6,905 nt of DNA, from NCBI GenBank assembly GCA_963517805.1, contig CAUQHD010000082.1, positions 1 through 6,905 on the forward strand, written 5' to 3'. The stretch's first letter is position 1. Each line of letters opens with the position of its first letter. The notes under the pieces were generated by a model, which was given only the letters and a program-made list of their open reading frames with translations, had not been told where the DNA came from and did no database searches. The position numbers and the translations under genes are program-made. Origin of the DNA: JABCPE02 sp963517805. Its GTDB lineage: Bacteria > Bacteroidota > Bacteroidia > Flavobacteriales > Weeksellaceae. Below, one piece after another: positions 1 to 5,551 of this stretch.

Positions 1-44
1 ATATACACAGTTTTTAGCAAAACGGTATACAAAGGCGCATCTTG

Positions 45-108
45 CTTTTTAGTCTTCTTTCTCAAAAACTTGCCTATGGCTGTATTTTCGTGAAAGAAGA
101 CTAAAAAG
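45..108. repeat. Perfect 17-bp inverted repeat (long hairpin)
   Basis: CTTTTTAGTCTTCTTTC at 45-61 is exactly complementary to 92-108, with a 30-nt spacer. Pairing stops at 62/91 and 44/109. A 17-bp stem without a mismatch is unexpected in a region where neighbouring genes have decayed. It could be a transcription-end structure serving either strand, a tiny non-autonomous inverted-repeat element, or a protein-binding site. There is no GC-rich stem followed by a clean T run, so it is not a classic intrinsic terminator. Confidence 0.8.
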
Positions 109-110
109 GG

Positions 111-136
111 GAAAAAACTTCGGAACTCGTTTTTTC
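111..136. repeat. Short hairpin, 8-bp stem
   Basis: GAAAAAAC at 111-118 pairs with GTTTTTTC at 129-136 around a 10-nt loop. It begins two bases after the end of the 17-bp inverted repeat. The stem is AT-rich and weak, and read on the plus strand it ends in a T-rich run. It could be part of a bidirectional terminator together with the larger hairpin. Confidence 0.5.
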
Positions 137-159
137 TTTCTATAGGAAATTTAGTTTTA

Positions 160-189
160 GTTTTTGAGCTCTTTGTGGAACTCAAAAAC
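160..189. repeat. Hairpin, 9-bp stem
   Basis: GTTTTTGAG at 160-168 pairs with CTCAAAAAC at 181-189 around a 12-nt loop. The right arm repeats a word also found at 61-69, inside the loop of the 17-bp hairpin, so alternative pairing between 61-69 and 160-168 is possible. Confidence 0.55.
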
Positions 190-222
190 AATGGGTAGCT
201 AAAAAGCAGTATACTATATAGC

Positions 223-268
223 TTGATTACCAAGAAGTAGAAATACAGCAGTATTTCAAGTAAATCAA
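223..268. repeat. Interrupted inverted repeat
   Basis: GAAATAC at 240-246 pairs with GTATTTC at 251-257 around a 4-nt loop. TTGATT at 223-228 pairs with AATCAA at 263-268 as an outer stem. The left side carries several extra unpaired bases. The perfect palindrome CTTTATAAAG follows at 270-279. Function unknown. Confidence 0.45.
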
Positions 269-271
269 ACT

Positions 272-490
272 TTATAAAGCTAGATAGCTAGTGATAAGAT
301 AGAGAAAAATTAAATCTTTTAAATCAATATTGAATATTTTGTCAAAGATAGTAATGATTTTGTTGATACTCACCTTCCCATAAGAAATGGCTTTAATTTG
401 TTGTAAGGCATAAACAAGTTCAATCAAATCATTTTTGGTAGCAGTCCATTCTAAATCTGTAACGACTTCTTGCAGGTTTCCTTCTAAATC
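272..490 (-). pseudogene. rteC: RteC-like protein, C-terminal fragment
   Basis: On the minus strand, the frame that ends with a stop at 272-274 encodes, over about 490 to 314, a segment containing LEWTATKNDLIELVYALQ and, further on, INKIITIFDKIFNIDL. This matches my recollection of the C-terminal part of RteC proteins (a WT-x-SK-x-ALIELIYAL core followed by IKEIA..FE..FNI-x-L). RteC is a regulator linked to excision of CTnDOT-type conjugative transposons in Bacteroidota. The frame stays open up to 559, but the part above about 490 is serine/leucine-rich and does not look like RteC. Similarity also fades after the NIDLKD word. A full RteC is several times longer, so this is a fragment missing most of its N-terminus and its last part. 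I see no convincing start codon. The family call rests on memory of the conserved core. Confidence 0.6.
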
Positions 491-562
491 GGAAACAAGA
501 AAAACAAGGAGATAAAAGCAGAGCGAGGAAGAGGAATACGAATTTAAATGCAGTGTATTTCA

Positions 563-727
563 ACACATAATTATGCTTGGTTAATTATCAGTTGCTTTTT
601 TATTTTTTAAATAAATTATTTTATTGAAAATCAGAAACTTATATTTATTACCTTATATCACTGAACAGAATCCAATTACAGCGATAAAAATAATTTTACA
701 ATTTGGTTATCAGATGATTTATTTTTT
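563..727. other. AT-rich stretch, nothing recognised
   Basis: This lies between the open end of the rteC-like frame and the last recognisable codon of the IS30 transposase remnant. It is very AT-rich, has stops in all frames, and shows no clear repeat, promoter or IS end. The missing 3' part of the transposase gene should lie here, but I cannot recognise it. Confidence 0.4.
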
Positions 728-1365
728 ATGTGGTACATTCAACCCTTAAGCACAATGTTCACAAAACTCCAATCCATTATCACTCGTAATGATTTTTACA
801 AAATCTTTATACGGAAGCAAAGCCTCTATCATCGCTTTGGTTATTTTTTTGCATTTTTACTACTTAACTTACTCATTATTAAAAAAATATTTTTCTTTCT
901 ACAATCGTCAAAATTGCTCTTTTGTGTTCTGCCCCCACAATTAATCTACTTCAAAATATCCAAATTCTTCATTAGTCAAAACGATTTCAGGGCGTAAACT
1001 AATTGGTTTTCGTCCTCTCCTCAGCCCTCTCCGAAGGAAAGGGAGCTGTTTTCGATGTTTTAACTTATGTCTTAAATATTGATATAAATCACCTCCTTTT
1101 CCCTTATTTTCTCGGATATATTGATAAATCTTTTCAGTACTTACCATATTGATATTTTGTTTTTTACAATAGCCCACAATTTTACAGCAAATCTTTCCTT
1201 GCGAATATTTGCGTGTTCCTGAGCGTTTTGAGGGGGATATACCCCCCTTTTCAGCTCTCTGCTAATGGTACTTTCTGACACACCCAATTGCCCAGCAATA
1301 AATTTTTGGGATTTATTGCATTTAAGATATATTTTTATTTCGGTATTATTTTCCAAAGAAATCAA
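728..1365 (-). pseudogene. IS30-family transposase, degraded and truncated
   Basis: This reads on the minus strand in pieces. From 1365 to about 1180 is the N-terminal helix-turn-helix (KSQKFIAGQLGVSESTISRE, then an RKERF word). The frame then changes, and from about 1177 come VSTEKIYQYIRENK, GGDLYQYLRHKL, RPEIV and GYFEVD, as in IS30 transposases. After FEVD a stop at 941-943 interrupts; restoring one T gives LIVGAEHKRAILTIVERK. A second one-base loss in an A7 tract (844-850) is followed, in the restored frame, by ITKAMIEALLPYKDFVKIIT and SDNGLEF. Next come a TAA (746-748) and GLNVPH, and then the similarity ends. The first two catalytic aspartates (codons at 944-946 and 779-781) survive; the glutamate region is gone. 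A segment of some tens of residues between HTH and core is missing. The only upstream start is TTG at 1365. Inactive. Confidence 0.85.
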
Positions 1366-1591
1366 AAGTGTAAAAATCGGTAAATTGGTAAAGGATTTTT
1401 ATATCAAACTCACCGAACTCTATGGGTAATTTCGGGTAGTGGGAGTGAATTACAATCTGATTGTAAAGATTTTGTATCGCAATTTTTCCGAAAAGAAAGC
1501 CTCCACCTATCTGTTTAAACTTGAAAAACAAACCGCTCAAATAGTGGCTATCTGTAAAGAAATTATGACTCTTTCGCAAAGATTAGAATAG
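1364..1591 (+). pseudogene. C-terminal fragment of a possible mobilisation-type protein
   Basis: A plus-strand frame from 1364 to the TAG at 1589-1591 reads as coherent protein apart from one in-frame TAA at 1427-1429. Before the stop it reads KLVKDFYIKLTELYG. After it come FRVVGVNYNLIVKILYRNFS, EKKASTYLFKLEKQTAQIVA and ICKEIMTLSQRLE. The pattern of a GVNYN-x-IVK word followed by a charged helix with LEKQT resembles small accessory proteins of Bacteroidota mobilisable elements, in my recollection; this identification is weak. There is no start codon, and the frame begins exactly where the transposase remnant begins on the other strand, suggesting that the IS insertion or a deletion removed the 5' part. 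It is certainly not a functional gene as it stands. The 1346-1579 minus-strand frame is its shadow. Confidence 0.4.
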
Positions 1592-1648
1592 CATCTCACC
1601 GAAAAAAACAAAAAATAAATAACGTGTAAAACATCAAACTTTATTTTA

Positions 1649-1656
1649 TATATTTG
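1649..1656 (+). promoter_or_regulatory. Possible second -7 element (TATATTTG)
   Basis: TATATTTG matches the Bacteroidota TAnnTTTG -7 consensus, but no TTTG or TTG lies at the right distance upstream. In so AT-rich a stretch this may be chance. If used, it would give a leader of about 165 nt. Confidence 0.2.
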
Positions 1657-1717
1657 ATTTACAAATTATTAAAAAACTATATTGAAAAGATAAATAAAAA
1701 AATCATCAATTTATTTT

Positions 1718-1733
1718 TTTAGATAAGTCTAAA
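1718..1733. promoter_or_regulatory. Palindrome overlapping sodB promoter, candidate operator
   Basis: TTTAGA (1718-1723), a 4-base spacer and TCTAAA (1728-1733) form a 6-4-6 inverted repeat ending 4 bases before the TAnnTTTG element. A third half-site, TCTAAA, lies at 1750-1755, about where transcription would start. The placement between the -33 and -7 regions is what a repressor site would show. The TTTAGA..TCTAAA form is reminiscent of DtxR/MntR-type metal-repressor boxes, which would suit an iron-type SOD. That assignment is inference, not established. Confidence 0.45.
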
Positions 1734-1737
1734 TTAT

Positions 1738-1745
1738 TATTTTTG
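1738..1745 (+). promoter_or_regulatory. Probable sodB operon promoter (-7 element)
   Basis: TATTTTTG matches the TAnnTTTG -7 consensus of the Bacteroidota primary sigma factor. A T-rich run at 1711-1720 sits roughly where the -33 TTTG should be, but lacks the G. Transcription would begin near 1750, leaving a leader of about 70 nt before the sodB ATG. Confidence 0.5.
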
Positions 1746-1780
1746 CAAATCTAAAAATATTAAAAATAATAATATTAAAC

Positions 1781-1795
1781 AATTGAAAATCAATT
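1781..1795 (+). repeat. Small hairpin in sodB leader
   Basis: AATTGA (1781-1786) and TCAATT (1790-1795) flank a 3-nt loop, 27 nt before the sodB start codon. The stem is weak. It could modestly affect leader stability or may be chance in AT-rich DNA. Confidence 0.3.
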
Positions 1796-1822
1796 AAGCT
1801 AACTATTTAAACCTGAAAAATA

Positions 1823-2428
1823 ATGAATATTAATCACACACTCCCAGAGCTTTCGTATGACAAAAATGCTCTAAATCCGATTATTACAGAGGAAACTTTT
1901 GATTATCACTACGAAAAGCATCACGCTGCCTATGTAAACAACCTTGCGGGATTGGTAAAAGATACCGAATGGGCGGAAAAAGACATCGTGGACATCATCC
2001 GAAAAAGCTACAACGAAAACCAAGTAGCCATTTTCAACAATGCAGCTCAACATTGGAATCATTCCTTTTTTTGGAATTGTCTCTCGCCCGATGGCGGAAA
2101 AAATCCTACTGGAAAAATCGCTGAACTCATCAACCGCGATTTCGGAAGTTTTAAAAATTTTAAAGAACAATTCTCTGCCACTGCCGTAAAATTATTCGGT
2201 GCTGGTTGGGCGTGGCTGGCTCAAAATCAGGAAGGAAAATTAGAAATTCTCCCAATGAAAGATGCTTTCACTCCACTGACTGAAAATAAAACTCCTATCC
2301 TTACCCTCGATGTGTGGGAGCACGCCTACTATATCGATTATCGAAATGCAAGACCCAAATTCGTGGAAGGTTTTTGGGAACTTGTAAACTGGAATTTTGC
2401 TAACCAAAACTTGAAATATAATGAGTGA
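1823..2428 (+). CDS. sodB: Superoxide dismutase, iron type
   Basis: This enzyme converts superoxide to oxygen and hydrogen peroxide in the cytoplasm. The 201-residue protein is full length for bacterial Fe/Mn-SODs and lacks a signal peptide. It aligns by eye with E. coli SodB throughout. The metal ligands are His29 (YHYEKHH), His80 (AAQHWNHSFFW), Asp163 and His167 (DVWEHAYYIDYRNARP). Tyr37, the second-shell gateway residue, is present. Gln76 in NNAAQ occupies the position of E. coli FeSOD Gln69, the hallmark of iron-type enzymes, so Fe is the expected metal, although cambialistic use cannot be excluded. The ATG at 1823 starts the conserved N-terminus (HTLPELSYDKNAL). It is first in a tight operon, and its last 8 bases overlap the start of the TPR-like gene. 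The peroxide it makes is a substrate for the peroxiredoxin two genes downstream. Confidence 0.97.
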   Translation: MNINHTLPELSYDKNALNPIITEETFDYHYEKHHAAYVNNLAGLVKDTEWAEKDIVDIIRKSYNENQVAIFNNAAQHWNHSFFWNCLSPDGGKNPTGKIAELINRDFGSFKNFKEQFSATAVKLFGAGWAWLAQNQEGKLEILPMKDAFTPLTENKTPILTLDVWEHAYYIDYRNARPKFVEGFWELVNWNFANQNLKYNE

Positions 2429-2906
2429 TACTTGTGTAAACCATATCGAAAATTATTGGAAGATTTTAACCGAAGAAGCCAATGAATCTTTTAACGAAGG
2501 AAATTATGAAGTTGCTTTGAGTGGCTATCTAAATGCCTTGTACAGAGCTGAAGTGCTTAATAGTAATTTTCTCGATTGCGTCCGACTGAAAGTTCCTTTT
2601 GTACAATTGTACGTTGTTTCGTGTAACAACTTGGCAAATTGCTATCAGGAAATAAAAGATTTGAAAAATGCAGAGGAAATGTTGCAAAAAGTGATATATT
2701 TTCTTTTATATCTCTATGAAAAGAATTATAAAAAAGAAGAAATTCAGGGAGAATTGAAAAAATCTGTCATTAGTTACATAAACTTTATTCAAAAAAATAA
2801 TTTAGATACAATAAGTAAAACTATTTTTTTAACTTACTTGAAAAAACGATTGATAACAAACAATTTAGAAAATATAAAAACATTCGATTATGTGCAATTC
2901 AATTAA
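2421..2906 (+). CDS. Small TPR-like protein of unknown function
   Basis: I do not recognise this 161-residue protein. Two helix-pair segments look like tetratricopeptide repeats: about residues 16-46 (EANESFNEGNYEVALSGYLN) and about 64-98 (NNLANCYQEIKDLKNAEEML). Such repeats normally serve as protein-binding scaffolds. The C-terminal third is lysine-, isoleucine- and asparagine-rich, helical-looking and without motifs. There is no signal peptide, and no convincing membrane span, though the YFLLYLY stretch near 93-99 is hydrophobic. Cysteines lie at 5, 53, 68 and 74. The gene overlaps sodB by 8 nt and the peroxiredoxin by 17 nt, so its translation is probably coupled to both. By hand count, 2701-2880 is only about 18% G+C, far below nrdB. 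The position suggests a role tied to oxidant defence, for example a chaperone or an adaptor for SodB or Prx. This is inference from context only. Confidence 0.8.
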   Translation: MSDTCVNHIENYWKILTEEANESFNEGNYEVALSGYLNALYRAEVLNSNFLDCVRLKVPFVQLYVVSCNNLANCYQEIKDLKNAEEMLQKVIYFLLYLYEKNYKKEEIQGELKKSVISYINFIQKNNLDTISKTIFLTYLKKRLITNNLENIKTFDYVQFN

Positions 2907-3504
2907 AAAATTGGTTCAGAAAGAGCAATTACAACTCATCCAAAAAGGAATACTAAACATTGGAGATAAATTACCAGAATTTGTTAAAAAAGCCGTTATT
3001 TCTACAAAGAAAGGCATAGAAATCTCTGAAATCACACACAACTACGCAGCCGAACAAGGAAAGTGGATGGTGCTTTTTTGGTGGCCTAAAGATTTTACTT
3101 TCGTCTGTCCAACAGAAATTATAGAATTTAATAAAAATAATAAAAAATTTCTGGAAAGAAACGCTGTGTTGATTGGTGCTTCTACCGACACCGAATATGT
3201 ACATTTAGGGTGGAGAGAAAATCATCCACAATTAGCAGAACTTTCTATTCCAATGCTTGCCGATACTTCCAAATCTTTAGCCGAAGAAATGGGAATTTTA
3301 AATTGCGAAGAAAAAGTTGCTTATCGAGCTACTTTTATCATTGACCCACAAGGAATTATACAATGGGTGAGCGTTTATCCTATGAATGTGGGAAGAAATG
3401 TAGATGAAGTACTTCGCGTATTAGATGCTCTCCAAACAGAAGAATTAACCGCTTGTGGGTGGAAGGCGGGAGAACAAACACTTTCTCAACAATTAAAAAA
3501 ATAA
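2890..3504 (+). CDS. ahpC: AhpC/TSA-family peroxiredoxin
   Basis: This is a thiol peroxidase reducing hydrogen peroxide and organic peroxides in the cytoplasm. The peroxidatic cysteine is Cys73 in the PxxxTxxC motif (Pro66, Thr70, Cys73; FTFVCPTE), and the active-site arginine is Arg146. Cys189, in ELTACGW near the C-terminus, is the probable resolving cysteine. The ending (GRNVDEVLRVLDALQ, then ELTACGWKAGEQTL) resembles mycobacterial AhpC more than enteric AhpC, and the GGLG/YF motifs of overoxidation-sensitive enzymes are absent. A further Cys139 could take part in disulphides. No AhpD or AhpF is in the window, so the reductant is unknown. The first 20 or so residues precede the usual start of the fold. 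ATG 2890 is the only in-frame ATG upstream of the active site; TTG at 2911, just after the TPR gene's stop, is an alternative. The symbol reflects family, not proven orthology. Confidence 0.92.
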   Translation: MCNSIKKLVQKEQLQLIQKGILNIGDKLPEFVKKAVISTKKGIEISEITHNYAAEQGKWMVLFWWPKDFTFVCPTEIIEFNKNNKKFLERNAVLIGASTDTEYVHLGWRENHPQLAELSIPMLADTSKSLAEEMGILNCEEKVAYRATFIIDPQGIIQWVSVYPMNVGRNVDEVLRVLDALQTEELTACGWKAGEQTLSQQLKK

Positions 3505-3509
3505 ATAAA

Positions 3510-4952
3510 ATGATCGATACTTACCTTTATACAGAGCTAAAACGCTATACCGCCGACAAATTATCGTTTGAGAAAGGCACAATAATTCGTTTTATTCGTA
3601 GCCAAAAAGATTTGCAAAATATTGATATTCAGGAAAATTTGAAAGAAGAAATTCATCAGTCGTTTGAGGATAAGGAGAATAAACATTGGCATCTTTGGCA
3701 AGAAGAAAAAAGTTTGCTGGTAGCCGTTTCCAAATACGAATTAGAGGATTTAAGACAAGTAGGGACAACCATTGTGCAACAACTACAACCGTCTTCTGTT
3801 TCATCTTCGGTGGAGGCGGTTCTTGAAAATCTGGAACTTTTCTCCGAAAAAGAAAAATACGCCCTCTTGGAAGGTGTGTTGCTTAGCAGTTATCATTTTG
3901 ATAAATATCTATCCAAAAAAAAGACGGGTAAAATCACGCTATTTGTTTCGGAAACCGCTCTTTCTGAAAAGCAATACAATGAACTTAACACAGTTCTTGA
4001 AGCCATTTCCCTCACCAAAAACGCAGTAAATGAACCTGTTAATTATATGGATGCTCTCAAGTTTTCAGAATGGGTGCAGGAAGCAGGTGAAAAATTCGGT
4101 TTTGGAACGGAAATTCTTCATAAAAAACAAATCGAAACCCTAAAAATGGGAGGTTTGCTCGGCGTGAATAGAGGCTCGGAAACACCACCCACTTTTAATA
4201 TTATGCACTACAAACCGAAAAATGCGGTCAATTCTCAACCTTTGGTTTTGGTAGGCAAAGGTGTAATGTTCGATACGGGCGGTTACTCACTCAAAGTGGG
4301 CGGCGTAATGAGTACAATGAAATGCGATATGGCAGGTGGTGCCGCTGTATTGGGTATCATTTCGGTAATTGCGGGGAATCAATTGCCTTACTATGTGATT
4401 GGTATTGTACCCGCCACGGATAACAAAATCAATTCCAATGCCTTAGTGGTAGATGATGTGATTACCATAATGGACGGCACTACGGTAGAAGTGCAAAATA
4501 CCGATGCCGAAGGACGACTTGTTTTGGCAGATGCACTTTGCTATGCGAAAAAATTCAACCCTGAATTAGTGATTGATATGGCTACACTCACGGGAGCTTC
4601 GGCGGCGATTACAGGGAGTTTCGGAATTGCAGGACTTTCCAACCACCAAGAAAGTATCGATGCTCTAAAATCCATTGGCGAGGAAGTCTATGAACGCATT
4701 GTGCAGCTCCCTCTTTGGAAAGAATACGGCGAACTCATAAAATCTGATATTGCCGACCTTAAAAACATTGGCGGACCCATCGGCGGAGTGAGTACAGCAG
4801 CCAAATTTTTGGAGCATTTTACCGATTACCCTTGGGTACATCTCGATATCGCAGGAGCTGCTTTCCTCAAAGACAAAAAAGGCTATAAACAAAGCGGAGC
4901 AACAGCAGTGCCTGTAAGACTGATTTATGAATTTGTAAAAAGTAAATGCTAA
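3510..4952 (+). CDS. pepA: Leucyl aminopeptidase, M17 family
   Basis: This is a cytosolic two-metal aminopeptidase releasing N-terminal residues from peptides, in peptide turnover and recycling. The 480-residue protein has a variable N-terminal domain (about 1-165) and a conserved catalytic domain. All active-site positions match E. coli PepA at a constant offset of 20: metal ligands Lys250, Asp255, Asp273, Asp332 and Glu334, and catalytic Lys262 and Arg336. The family signature NTDAEGRL is at 330-337. VGKGVMFDTGG and DMATLTGA are also typical. I chose ATG 3510, five bases after the peroxiredoxin stop. The frame is open back to a GTG at 3453, but that would add 19 residues inside the peroxiredoxin gene. 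Its TAA overlaps the next gene's ATG (TAATG). A DNA-binding role like that of E. coli PepA cannot be judged. The symbol denotes the family. Confidence 0.95.
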   Translation: MIDTYLYTELKRYTADKLSFEKGTIIRFIRSQKDLQNIDIQENLKEEIHQSFEDKENKHWHLWQEEKSLLVAVSKYELEDLRQVGTTIVQQLQPSSVSSSVEAVLENLELFSEKEKYALLEGVLLSSYHFDKYLSKKKTGKITLFVSETALSEKQYNELNTVLEAISLTKNAVNEPVNYMDALKFSEWVQEAGEKFGFGTEILHKKQIETLKMGGLLGVNRGSETPPTFNIMHYKPKNAVNSQPLVLVGKGVMFDTGGYSLKVGGVMSTMKCDMAGGAAVLGIISVIAGNQLPYYVIGIVPATDNKINSNALVVDDVITIMDGTTVEVQNTDAEGRLVLADALCYAKKFNPELVIDMATLTGASAAITGSFGIAGLSNHQESIDALKSIGEEVYERIVQLPLWKEYGELIKSDIADLKNIGGPIGGVSTAAKFLEHFTDYPWVHLDIAGAAFLKDKKGYKQSGATAVPVRLIYEFVKSKC

Positions 4953-5551
4953 TGAAAATCAAAAAATTATTCATCGTACTATTAGGTATAGGAGGTACAT
5001 TGTTGTATTCTTGTAAAAATGAAAAATCATCTTTTGAACCCGTTGAAAATTCAGCAAAAGTAGAATGGACGGCATATAAAACTACCGAAAAATTACCTGT
5101 AAAAGGAACTTTTGAATCGGTGGACTTAATCAACCTTTCAGAAGGAAAATCCATTGAAGATTTTTTAAACAATGCTGAGTTTTCTATTCGTGCTTTGGAG
5201 TTATCAACAGGAGATCCTTCCAGAGATGAAAAAATTAAAAATTCCTTTTTCGGATTGATGAACGAAGCAGGAAAAATATCAGGAAAATTCATTTTTGAAA
5301 ACCATCAATGGACTATTAAGCTAAGAATGAATGGAGTTAGTGTGAATAATATTCCAGCAGAAATTCAATTCAAAGATAATTTATTGAGTGTCAAATCTTC
5401 TATCGATTTGAAAGATTTTAAAGCTTTGAAAGCCTTAGAAGTACTTAACTCAGTTTGTTTTGATTTGCATAAAGGTGTTGATGGTATAAGTAAAGTATGG
5501 GAAAATGTTGATATTCACGCGTCTGTAAAATTAAAAGAAACTAAAAAATGA
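4952..5551 (+). CDS. YceI-family lipoprotein
   Basis: This is a predicted exported lipoprotein of 199 residues. Its start is basic (MKIKKL), followed by a hydrophobic stretch and a lipobox-like LLYSC with the lipidated cysteine at 21. The mature part (about residues 35-195) fits the YceI fold, a lipocalin-like barrel that binds isoprenoid-type lipids. Visible landmarks are VEWTAYKTTEKLPVKGTF, then FSIRALELSTGDPSRDEKI, then FFGLM, and a C-terminal VWENVDIHASVKLK. The cellular role of YceI proteins is poorly defined; links to envelope stress and quinone-like lipids are proposed. After the cysteine comes KNEK, only weakly like the acidic surface-export signal of Bacteroidota lipoproteins, so sorting to the outer surface is uncertain. 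ATG 4952 forms TAATG with the pepA stop; ATG 4946, two codons earlier, is also possible. The end overlaps nrdB by 4 nt. Confidence 0.85.
   Translation: MKIKKLFIVLLGIGGTLLYSCKNEKSSFEPVENSAKVEWTAYKTTEKLPVKGTFESVDLINLSEGKSIEDFLNNAEFSIRALELSTGDPSRDEKIKNSFFGLMNEAGKISGKFIFENHQWTIKLRMNGVSVNNIPAEIQFKDNLLSVKSSIDLKDFKALKALEVLNSVCFDLHKGVDGISKVWENVDIHASVKLKETKK

Larger units (their letters stand above)
1..271. other. Gene-free region rich in inverted repeats
   Basis: I see no supportable coding sequence here on either strand. The stretch is packed with inverted repeats, listed separately below where clear: a perfect 17-bp stem, an 8-bp stem, a 9-bp stem and a broken longer one. Short words recur: CTCAAAAAC occurs at 61-69 and 181-189 and inverted at 160-168; GGAACTC occurs at 122-128 and 177-183; and GTATAC occurs at 25-30 and 208-213. 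It lies just downstream of the minus-strand rteC-like fragment, so it may be the end of that decayed element or a structured RNA. No family is recognised. Confidence 0.5.
1592..1822 (+). other. Intergenic leader and promoter region of the sodB operon
   Basis: These 231 bases have no gene. They separate the mobile-element debris from the operon and are extremely AT-rich. They contain two TAnnTTTG matches, a 16-bp palindrome just upstream of the second match, and a small hairpin near the sodB start. The bases before the ATG are A-rich with no Shine-Dalgarno sequence, as is usual in Bacteroidota. Confidence 0.6.

Noticed and set aside
1..280. CRISPR array or tRNA in the repeat-rich left end
   Set aside because: The repeats are inverted, not regularly spaced direct copies, and no cloverleaf or CCA-end pattern is visible.
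728..997. Plus-strand 89-residue frame with hydrophobic stretches
   Set aside because: It is the antisense of the IS30 transposase catalytic region; the minus-strand reading (SDNGLEF, LTIVERK) is clearly the real one.
1346..1579. Minus-strand 77-residue frame
   Set aside because: It is antisense to the coherent plus-strand mobilisation-like fragment and has no recognisable motif or start context.
1871..2170. Minus-strand 99-residue frame inside sodB
   Set aside because: It lies wholly within a certain superoxide dismutase gene; a shadow of its codon pattern.
3453..3509. Upstream GTG start for the M17 aminopeptidase
   Set aside because: It would add 19 residues that match nothing in the family and overlap the peroxiredoxin; ATG 3510 gives a natural 5-nt spacing.
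3772..4029. Plus-strand 85-residue frame inside the aminopeptidase gene
   Set aside because: It is out of frame with an intact catalytic gene and low in plausible protein features.
4867..5292. Minus-strand 141-residue frame across the pepA-yceI junction
   Set aside because: Both overlapped plus-strand genes have strong family motifs; the frame shows no domain and no promoter.
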